NCBI GenBank assembly: GCA_017549105.1
Contig: JAFYVN010000011.1
Location: forward strand, 186,001-250,000
Direction: 5' to 3'
DNA from: Clostridia bacterium
GTDB taxonomy: Bacteria; Bacillota; Clostridia; Oscillospirales; Acutalibacteraceae
DNA length: 64,000 bases
The position numbers were made by a program, and so were the translations under genes. A model generated the notes under the pieces. It saw only the letters and a list, made by a program, of their open reading frames with translations. It searched no databases and was not told where the DNA came from. Positions 24,512-31,168 of the stretch are shown here, one piece after another; within the stretch, counting starts at the first letter, position 1, and each line of letters starts with the position of its first letter.

Positions 24512-25513
24512 ATGTCGTTAAATTTTGTTCAGCAGCTTTTCTTCAAACTTTTCGCGCTCATTATGTCCGTTGTTTATTCGTTCAACGGCGGTGTTGTTGC
24601 TCCCTCAACGGATGACATCATCAAGGCAAAAAATGATGATGTGAAACTCGTTTTTGCAACCCTTGCAGACCCTCAGGTTTCAAACTATATGTTTGACAGA
24701 TATCAGGCTCTTCAGGAAGCTTGTATCGACCTTCGCAACGCAGACAGACTCGACGTTATCGTCGGAGTAGGCGATATCGCCGAAAACGGCCTTGCAGAGG
24801 AATATCAGCTTGTTTATGATGAGCTTAAAGGCATTGCTTCCCGCTACATCATGGCAGAGGGTAACCACGATATCAGACTCCGTGCATACAGCCAGAGCTA
24901 CAGCCGTTTTTCAGCTTTCACAAACGCACTCAACGGTGACACATCAATGACCGACAATGCTTATGCAGAAGGCAAATTTGCATATTCTGAAGTTGTCAAC
25001 GGCTATAAGTTTATCGTTATGGGTTCGGATAAAATGGTATTTGAAGAAGCGTATATCAGCCCCGAACAGCTTGCATGGATTGATGCTGAAATCGCTTCCG
25101 TTGAAGACGGAATGCCCGTTTTTGTTATTGTCCATCAGCCTCTCAAGCTTACCCACAATCTTCCCACAACCTGGGGTAACGGCACAAACAAGGATGCAGG
25201 TTCAATCGGTGACCAGAATGACGAGGTCATTGAAGTTCTTTCAAAATATGCCGATAAAAAGACAGTTATTCTTATCAACGGTCATCTTCACGCAGGCTTC
25301 AGCCAGTACAGCTATCAGAAGATGGAAGGCGGTTTCCACTCAGTCAACGCTCCTGCATTCTCAATTGAGAATAAAGACGGTGAAGATGGCGGCAACGGCT
25401 CAGGTATCACATACATCGTTGAAGTTTATGACGATGAAGTTCTCCTCAGAGCAAGAAATTGCCGCAGCGGCGAATGGCTTACTCAGTGGGATACATCAAT
25501 CCCTCTTAAATAA
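24512..25513 (+). CDS. membrane-anchored or exported metallophosphoesterase
   Basis: A 333-residue calcineurin-like phosphoesterase. The first 25 residues (FVQQLFFKLFALIMSVVYSF) form a signal/anchor helix. The metal-site blocks follow in order: ADPQ (a variant of DxH), GVGDIAENG (GDxxxxG), AEGNHD (GNHD), VHQP and NGHLHAG (GHxH). The first-block histidine is replaced by glutamine. A second, larger metallophosphoesterase follows after 20 bp, so they are probably cotranscribed. The substrate could be a cyclic nucleotide, phosphodiester or phosphomonoester. Confidence 0.8.
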   Translation: MSLNFVQQLFFKLFALIMSVVYSFNGGVVAPSTDDIIKAKNDDVKLVFATLADPQVSNYMFDRYQALQEACIDLRNADRLDVIVGVGDIAENGLAEEYQLVYDELKGIASRYIMAEGNHDIRLRAYSQSYSRFSAFTNALNGDTSMTDNAYAEGKFAYSEVVNGYKFIVMGSDKMVFEEAYISPEQLAWIDAEIASVEDGMPVFVIVHQPLKLTHNLPTTWGNGTNKDAGSIGDQNDEVIEVLSKYADKKTVILINGHLHAGFSQYSYQKMEGGFHSVNAPAFSIENKDGEDGGNGSGITYIVEVYDDEVLLRARNCRSGEWLTQWDTSIPLK

Positions 25514-25533
25514 GTGAAAGGAAAAAAGATAGA

Positions 25534-27165
25534 ATGAAAAAGACTCTTATAAGAATACTCAGCATTGTTCTTTGCCTTACCCTCATTTCGGGCGGTTCGG
25601 CTCTTTCATCCGCATCAATCCCCGCAACAAACACAGATGCAGTTGCAACACCCGATGCACCCGCAACACCTGATGCACCTGCAACTCCCGACGTACCCGC
25701 TACTCCCGATGAACCTGAAGCACCCGCAACAGATGCAACTCCCTTCCGTATTTCCGCAACCGTAAACGGTGATACCAAGTCATCAAAGGGCTTCACATGG
25801 TATACAAAGGCAGAAACCAAAAGCGTTATCGAAATCAAGGCGGAAGACGGCAGACTTCTTGATTCGTCAACAAAAGGCTTTGCAGTTGAATATACAACAG
25901 TTGTTGAGTTTGAAGGCAATTATCTTCACAAGGCAACCGTTTCGGGTCTCCCCGCAGGCAGAACTTATAACTACCGTGTAGGCGATGGCGAAACATTCAG
26001 CGCATGGGGTACATTCGTTACCGATGACGGCGACGCAAAGAGCGAATTCATCGTTATCGCTGACATCCAGGCAAGCAACGAAAGAAACTTCAACGCAGCT
26101 GCAAGAGTTGTTGAAAACGGCTTCAAGACTATGCCCGGCGCAGAGTTCATGATCACTCTCGGCGACTTCACCAACGACAGCACCAACGAAGAGTGGGATT
26201 TCTACGATGCTGCAATGAAGAACATCAACCTCAACACAACTCTCGCTCCTGTTGCAGGTAACCACGACGGTCTCGGTGTATGGCACTGGTTCAATAATAT
26301 GTTCAACCTCGACACAAGCGAAAGCGTTCAGAACCTCAACGGTGTTAACTATTCATTTGACTACGGCAATGCTCACATCGCTGTTGTTAACACAAACGAC
26401 CTTCTTTCAATCTCATTCGCACAGCTTACATGGCTTAAGAACGATATGAACAGCACCGATAAGGACTGGAAAATCGTTTGTATGCATAAGTCACCCTATA
26501 CCCTCGGTAAGGACGGCAAGTGGCCCGATGCTCTCTATCTCAAGAGATCTCTCGCAACAGTAGTTGATATGTGCGATGTTGACCTTGTTCTCAGCGGTCA
26601 CGACCATCAGTATCTCAGAACTCAGCCCATCAGATACGGTATGGTTAACGAAGAAGACGGTGCAACCTATGTTCTTGCAGGTACTGCAGGCACAAAGAGA
26701 TACGGTGTCCGTAACTTCCTCGAAGGTTATATGATGAACACCAAGCATATCGCTGCTCTCACAACCCAGAATAACGGTCATTACTGGGACGGTGAAACCC
26801 ACGAAAACGAAAACGAGCTTTATAAGGGCGGTATCTTCAACACAATCGCTGTTGACGGCGGCAAGCTCACATTCAATTCATATGTTGTTTCCGACCTCAA
26901 GGAAGACGAAGAAGGCAACATTATCGACGAAAACGAAGTTCCCACCGTTACTCTTCACGACAGCTTCACTCTCGAGAAGGAAGTCGGTCAGAACGAAATC
27001 ACCTTCACAGGCGATAACACAACAAGCGAAGCAGCTTACTATCTTGGCGCAGTTCCCAGCTTCTTCGGTCTTGCAATTTATACATTCATTGAATGGCTTC
27101 CCAGAGTTCTTGTAATGCTCCCCGCACTTCTTGTTGACGTCGTATTTATGGACGGCTCATTCTGA
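25534..27165 (+). CDS. secreted purple-acid-phosphatase-like metallophosphoesterase
   Basis: A 543-residue exported enzyme. Order: signal peptide (about 1-28), a linker of repeated ATPDAP/ATPDVP/ATPDEP units to about residue 72, an N-terminal fibronectin-III-like domain (VNGDTKSSKGFTWYTKAE ... SGLPAGRTYNYRVGDG, residues 75-165), then the phosphoesterase with IADIQA, GDFTNDS, AGNHDG, CMHKSP and SGHDHQYLRT. The layout is that of bacterial purple acid phosphatases. The C-terminus ends in a hydrophobic segment (IYTFIEWLPRVLVMLPALL) that may anchor it in the membrane. Neither gene is near transporters; phosphate scavenging is plausible but unproven. Confidence 0.8.
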   Translation: MKKTLIRILSIVLCLTLISGGSALSSASIPATNTDAVATPDAPATPDAPATPDVPATPDEPEAPATDATPFRISATVNGDTKSSKGFTWYTKAETKSVIEIKAEDGRLLDSSTKGFAVEYTTVVEFEGNYLHKATVSGLPAGRTYNYRVGDGETFSAWGTFVTDDGDAKSEFIVIADIQASNERNFNAAARVVENGFKTMPGAEFMITLGDFTNDSTNEEWDFYDAAMKNINLNTTLAPVAGNHDGLGVWHWFNNMFNLDTSESVQNLNGVNYSFDYGNAHIAVVNTNDLLSISFAQLTWLKNDMNSTDKDWKIVCMHKSPYTLGKDGKWPDALYLKRSLATVVDMCDVDLVLSGHDHQYLRTQPIRYGMVNEEDGATYVLAGTAGTKRYGVRNFLEGYMMNTKHIAALTTQNNGHYWDGETHENENELYKGGIFNTIAVDGGKLTFNSYVVSDLKEDEEGNIIDENEVPTVTLHDSFTLEKEVGQNEITFTGDNTTSEAAYYLGAVPSFFGLAIYTFIEWLPRVLVMLPALLVDVVFMDGSF

Positions 27166-27180
27166 TTTAAATAAAAATTA

Positions 27181-27211
27181 CGGCACAGGTTTCGTTCCTG
27201 TGCCGTTTTTT
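27181..27211 (+). terminator. intrinsic terminator of the metallophosphoesterase operon
   Basis: CGGCACAGG (27181-27189) pairs perfectly with CCTGTGCCG (27197-27205), followed by TTTTTT. Confidence 0.92.
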
Positions 27212-27237
27212 ATGTAAGGATTTTAAGTGCAAAGTTT

Positions 27238-27280
27238 CTAATGCGTAATTCGTAATGCGAAATGCGTAATTAATATTTTA
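27238..27280. repeat. heptad-type repeat (GCGTAAT flavour)
   Basis: Clean seven-base units GCGTAAT, TCGTAAT, GCGAAAT, GCGTAAT occur in tandem from 27242. A GCGGGAT...ATCCCGC hairpin (27305-27323) of the 4258-4332 family follows. Confidence 0.6.
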
Positions 27281-27392
27281 TAGCTGTGTGTTTTTCAGTG
27301 TAGGGCGGGATGCCCATATCCCGCTGAAAGTCAAAATATCTATTATTTATTATTTATTCAATATTCTTTATTATCTAAAAACTTCAGTTTTT

Positions 27393-27425
27393 ATTAGCCT
27401 CCTTGGAGAAGGAGATGGCTTTTTC
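27393..27425. repeat. fragment of the CTCCTTGGAGAAGGAG palindromic repeat
   Basis: AGCCTCCTTGGAGAAGGAGA then TGGC matches the right arm of the 19837-19965 element almost exactly. It is a truncated copy just downstream of the 5S rRNA terminator. Confidence 0.5.
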
Positions 27426-27429
27426 GGGC

Positions 27430-27459
27430 AAAAAAAATAGCCGCCCTTTTGGACAGCTA
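27430..27459 (-). terminator. terminator of the 5S rRNA gene
   Basis: On the minus strand AGCTGTCC (27458-27451), an AAAA loop and GGGCGGCT pair with two G-U wobbles, followed by ATTTTTTTT. It starts 9 bp after the 5S 3' end. Confidence 0.75.
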
Positions 27460-27467
27460 AATTAAAA

Positions 27468-27585
<118 letters not shown>

Positions 27586-27609
27586 TAAAAAACGCAACGG
27601 CGTTTTTTG
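27586..27609 (-). other. terminator-like hairpin between the 5S promoter and the 5S gene
   Basis: On the minus strand AAAAAACGC-CGTT-GCGTTTTTT lies directly upstream of the 5S 5' end. It is a symmetric hairpin ending in six T, close to 27613 where transcription should begin. It could be an attenuator, an RNase processing stem, or a former terminator of a preceding rRNA. Confidence 0.55.
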
Positions 27610-27620
27610 AATGCTTGATG

Positions 27621-27649
27621 ATTATATACCCTCAATCACGATTTGTCAA
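27621..27649 (-). promoter_or_regulatory. consensus promoter of the 5S rRNA gene
   Basis: Reading leftward, perfect TTGACA (27649-27644), a 17 bp spacer and perfect TATAAT (27626-27621). The upstream DNA (27650-27690) is a run of A/T tracts like an UP element. Such a strong promoter fits a stable-RNA gene. Confidence 0.9.
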
Positions 27650-27834
27650 TACTTTTTTTAAAAATTTTTAAAATTTTTTTGAAATGTCGGAATAAAGGCT
27701 GTTTTACTTGAATTTCATCAGAAAATACCATCATTCCTAAAGTGGAGGCTAATAAAGAATATTGAATAGATAGTAAATAACAGATATATTTTTGCGAAGC
27801 AATTCACAATGGGTGCGGGTGAAACCCTCTAAAA

Positions 27835-27892
27835 ATTCTGCATTTTGCACTTTGCATTCTGCATTTAAAAACTCTGCGTTCTGCACTTAAAA
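27835..27892. repeat. heptad-type repeat (TGCATTT flavour, inverted)
   Basis: TTCTGCATTTTGCACTTTGC is followed by ATTCTGCATTTAAAAACTCTGCGTTCTGCAC, built from seven-base units. It ends at the stop codon of spoIIE. Upstream (27770-27830) GCGAAGCAATTCACAATGGG and GTGCGGGTGAAACCC resemble the core at 57100-57125. The rest of 27650-27830 shows nothing else. Confidence 0.55.
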
Positions 27893-27901
27893 GGTGATTG
27901 T

Positions 27902-30196
27902 TCAGATTTCTTCCGCAACGGCAGAAATAACTGTCATATCGTCATATTTTGAGCCGCATCTGCGTCTTGCGGATTCAAGGATATTTTCGGAAAATTCGCT
28001 TGCATCGGGTCCGCCCGCAAAAGCTTTTATTTCATCCCGAAGCCAGCTGCTGCCGCTGCCGAGAATTCCGTCGCTGACCATAACAAGCGTTTCACCGCCT
28101 CTGAGCCTGAGCGTGTATCGGCTGAAACCCGCTTTACTGAGAATCCCGAGCGGTGTTGACGGCATTTCAACCGTTTTTACTCTGCCCGAAACTGTATAGA
28201 ATGACGGTGCGGCTCCCGCTTTATATATAATTGTATTACCGCTGAAAAGGTCGATTTCTGCAACATCGAGAGTGGAGAGCGACTCATCGTCGGATTTGAC
28301 CGAGAGTGCGGAGTTTGTGATGCTCAGTGCCGTATCGAGACTCACGCCCGCACGGATCAGCCTTGAAAAAAGCTCAACCGTCATTGCCGAGTCGATTGCC
28401 GCTCTTCCACCCGTGCCCATACCGTCGCTGAGGATGATGTATGCCTTTGAATCGGTACGGAAGCACTCAAAATAATCGCCGCAGAGTTTTTTGTTGCCGC
28501 AGCTTGCCGAAGCCGAACCCATACGGATTCTGAACAGCTCCTTACGGGTAAAAAGAAGCTCTTTTCCGTTTTTGTGTTCACGGATTTTGGGTGAGTGAAG
28601 CTGCGCTTCAAGCTCCCGTGAAAGTTCTGCCGTAAGCCGTGAAAGTGAAGTTGAAACCGGTATATCTTCAACAACGCAGGTCAGCTTCAATGCTCCCGAC
28701 GGCGGAGAAACGCAGCTTACCGAAACTGCGTTGAAGCCGTTGTCCGCAAGCACACGCATTGCGCTTTTTTCCTTGTTGAAAAGCACTTGCGAACCCTTGC
28801 CGATTTCTTCGGAAAGTTCACGCAGAAGTGTTGAAACCCAGTCAAACTGGTTGCACGCAAGCTCTCTGGTGCGTGCCGAATTTGCCTGCATAATGTTAAC
28901 CGCTTTCTGACCTGCATAAACCCTGTTGAAACAGTCTGCCACACGCGGAGCGCTCGGACATTTTGCATTGAAATTAACCGAAAAATCCTCGCATTTAACC
29001 GTTTCGCCCTGCGAGAGCTTTTTTGTGATTTCCGCAAATTCACCCTCTTCGGGGCAGAAGCTGTCTTTCAGCGGACAGTCGGCACATATTCTTTCGCGCA
29101 CCCTCATACAGACCATAATATCCGTTGCGGGCGAAAGAGCTTCGATTCCTTTTGAAACGGAAGAAATGCACTGCGAAACAGAGCCGATAGCCTTTGCGGT
29201 TTCGGTCAGTCTTTCACCAGCGGAGCAGAATTCGGTTTCCATACGGAAAACGCCCGGATTTACAATGTTACTGCGGATTTTCCGCAGATATTTTCCCGGA
29301 ATAAGTGTAAAAACAAAGGCGGCTGATGCTGCTTCCGCAAAAACGGAAATACCTTCGGCAGAACCGTCGAGAAGTGCCGAAATTCCTGCCGCAAGAGAAA
29401 ACGAAAGAGCGCAGAAAAATCTGCCGAATTTTGAAAAAATGCCCGAAAGCAGACCGCATACACCGTAGCATATGCTCAGTGCAACGCTCGTACCCGAAAC
29501 AGCGATGCATCCGCCGATTGCAATTCCGGCAACGCTTCCGCCCGAACGGCTGAAAAGATATGCCGCAACAAGAATGACAAAGCATCCGAAAAATCTTGCC
29601 GGTCTGAATCCGAGGATACTTATTTCCGATGCGCCCAGGAGCACCGTGCACAGGCTTGCGATGATGCAGACGAGAGAATGATTATCGAGCATATAGATGT
29701 TTTGTTTTCGTTTTATGCAGTCTGCCGTTCCCGAATAAAAAATAACCGATGTGCCGCACAGAAGCGATGAACAGAAAACGAGGATAAATTCATTGAGCGA
29801 CGGTGACTGAGAAAACATAACTGCCGTTTTGCATACAAACGTGAAAGCAAAAACGCTGACCGAAAGAATCAGACGTCTTTTTTTCTTTATGTTCATTTTT
29901 CCGAGAACAAAAACAGTTGCCGCAACTCCTGCCAGAGGTAGCACGGCATTGAGCATTTCAGGCGTGCCAAGCCTCATTGCAGCACCCGAAATACCGCCCA
30001 CGCAAACAAAAATGAGTTCATATCCCGTAAAAGCGGCGGCAAGACCGATGCTCAGCGGGATGTGCATGGACATCAGCTCCGCCCCCGAAAGGATAAATCC
30101 CGAAACAAAACAGAGCGTGCAGGTCAGAATCATAATTCCTCTGTCCCACAGCCTGTCCGAAACATCGGGTCTGTCAATAGCGGTTATTTTTTCCAT
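27902..30196 (-). CDS. spoIIE: stage II sporulation protein E (SpoIIE phosphatase)
   Basis: SpoIIE dephosphorylates the anti-anti-sigma factor SpoIIAA and so activates sigma-F in the forespore; it also binds FtsZ. The 764-residue protein has an N-terminal multi-pass region (about ten hydrophobic segments over residues 20-320), a middle regulatory domain with the Cys-rich RVRERICADCPLKDSFCPEE segment, and a C-terminal PP2C phosphatase with SDGMGTGGRAAIDS and VSDGILG metal-site Asp residues. I moved the start to ATG 30196, with AAAGGA 9 bases upstream; the longer ORF begins in a repeat. The gene shows that the organism forms or descends from formers of endospores. Confidence 0.95.
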   Translation of the reverse strand: MEKITAIDRPDVSDRLWDRGIMILTCTLCFVSGFILSGAELMSMHIPLSIGLAAAFTGYELIFVCVGGISGAAMRLGTPEMLNAVLPLAGVAATVFVLGKMNIKKKRRLILSVSVFAFTFVCKTAVMFSQSPSLNEFILVFCSSLLCGTSVIFYSGTADCIKRKQNIYMLDNHSLVCIIASLCTVLLGASEISILGFRPARFFGCFVILVAAYLFSRSGGSVAGIAIGGCIAVSGTSVALSICYGVCGLLSGIFSKFGRFFCALSFSLAAGISALLDGSAEGISVFAEAASAAFVFTLIPGKYLRKIRSNIVNPGVFRMETEFCSAGERLTETAKAIGSVSQCISSVSKGIEALSPATDIMVCMRVRERICADCPLKDSFCPEEGEFAEITKKLSQGETVKCEDFSVNFNAKCPSAPRVADCFNRVYAGQKAVNIMQANSARTRELACNQFDWVSTLLRELSEEIGKGSQVLFNKEKSAMRVLADNGFNAVSVSCVSPPSGALKLTCVVEDIPVSTSLSRLTAELSRELEAQLHSPKIREHKNGKELLFTRKELFRIRMGSASASCGNKKLCGDYFECFRTDSKAYIILSDGMGTGGRAAIDSAMTVELFSRLIRAGVSLDTALSITNSALSVKSDDESLSTLDVAEIDLFSGNTIIYKAGAAPSFYTVSGRVKTVEMPSTPLGILSKAGFSRYTLRLRGGETLVMVSDGILGSGSSWLRDEIKAFAGGPDASEFSENILESARRRCGSKYDDMTVISAVAEEI

Positions 30197-30212
30197 AAAT
30201 TTTATTCCTTTC

Positions 30213-30249
30213 ATATACTTTGCATTTAAAAACTCTGCGTTTTGCACTA
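30213..30249. repeat. short heptad-type repeat upstream of spoIIE
   Basis: ACTTTGCATTTAAAAACTCT then GCGTTTTGCAC is nearly identical to the tail of the 27835-27892 copy. The two copies thus bracket spoIIE. Confidence 0.5.
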
Positions 30250-30378
30250 AAACGATTGTTCATATTATTTTCACACAACGTTATGGCAAAAACTGTCACT
30301 TATTATCTGTTTTTTCATAAAATTATTAAAAATTTTTTTGCAAAAATTATAATAATACTATTCAAATATGTTATTTTG

Positions 30379-30387
30379 TGATATAAT
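30379..30387 (+). promoter_or_regulatory. extended -10 element of the rlmB promoter
   Basis: TGATATAAT (TGN plus TATAAT) lies 38 bp before the rlmB ATG. No good -35 hexamer is present, as is usual for extended -10 promoters. Confidence 0.5.
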
Positions 30388-30424
30388 TGATTGAATATAG
30401 CTGAAAATAGGAGGAGTCTGCTTT

Positions 30425-31168
30425 ATGGAAATGCAGAATGAGCGACAGGGATTGATAATCGGGCGAAATGCCGTTGCGGAAGCTCTCAAGAGCGGAAGGG
30501 CGATTGACTGCCTTCTTGTTGCAAAAGGAGAGAGAGGCGGCTCCGTCGGAAAAATAATCGGTCAGTGCCGTGATAAGGGCATTGTTGTTAAAGAAACAGA
30601 CCGCCGTAAGCTCGATAAGCTCTGCGAGGGTGAAAACCATCAGGGTGTTGCGGCTTGGGCGGCAGTTCACGAATATTCATCGATTGACGATATTCTTCAG
30701 AATGCCGAAAGCAAGGGCGAAACCCCGTTTGTCATTATCTGCGACGAAATCGAAGACCCCCACAATCTCGGTGCAATCATCAGAACTGCCGATGCGTGCG
30801 GAGCGCACGGAATCATCATTCCCAAAAGAAGAGGCGTTGCTCTTACCTATGCGGTAGGCAAGGTTTCTGCGGGCGCGGTTGAATATGTGCCTGTTGCAAG
30901 AGTGTCAAATCTTCCGTCTGCGATTGATGAACTCAAGGAAAAAGGCTTCTGGGTCTACGGTGCGGATATGGACGGCACCCGCTGGGATAAGCAGGATTAT
31001 TCGGGTGCGGTTGCTCTTGTTGTCGGTTCGGAGGGCAAGGGTGTCAGCAGACTCGTCAAGGAAAAGTGCGACTTCATTGTGTCGCTCCCGATGAAAGGAA
31101 AAATCAATTCTCTCAACGCTTCGGTAGCGGCGGGAATTTTAATGTATGAAATTGCAAAGAACAGGTAG
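30425..31168 (+). CDS. rlmB: 23S rRNA 2'-O-ribose methyltransferase RlmB-like (TrmH/SpoU family)
   Basis: The 247-residue SPOUT enzyme has the L30e-like N-terminal RNA domain (IIGRNAVAEALKSGRAIDCLL) and the knotted methyltransferase domain with ICDEIEDPHNLGAIIRTADACG, VVGSEGKGVS and SLPMKGKINSLNASVAAGI, the three SpoU motifs. RlmB methylates G2251 in 23S rRNA of E. coli; the target here is by homology. AGGAGG precedes the ATG. The next gene starts immediately after the stop. Confidence 0.9.
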   Translation: MEMQNERQGLIIGRNAVAEALKSGRAIDCLLVAKGERGGSVGKIIGQCRDKGIVVKETDRRKLDKLCEGENHQGVAAWAAVHEYSSIDDILQNAESKGETPFVIICDEIEDPHNLGAIIRTADACGAHGIIIPKRRGVALTYAVGKVSAGAVEYVPVARVSNLPSAIDELKEKGFWVYGADMDGTRWDKQDYSGAVALVVGSEGKGVSRLVKEKCDFIVSLPMKGKINSLNASVAAGILMYEIAKNR

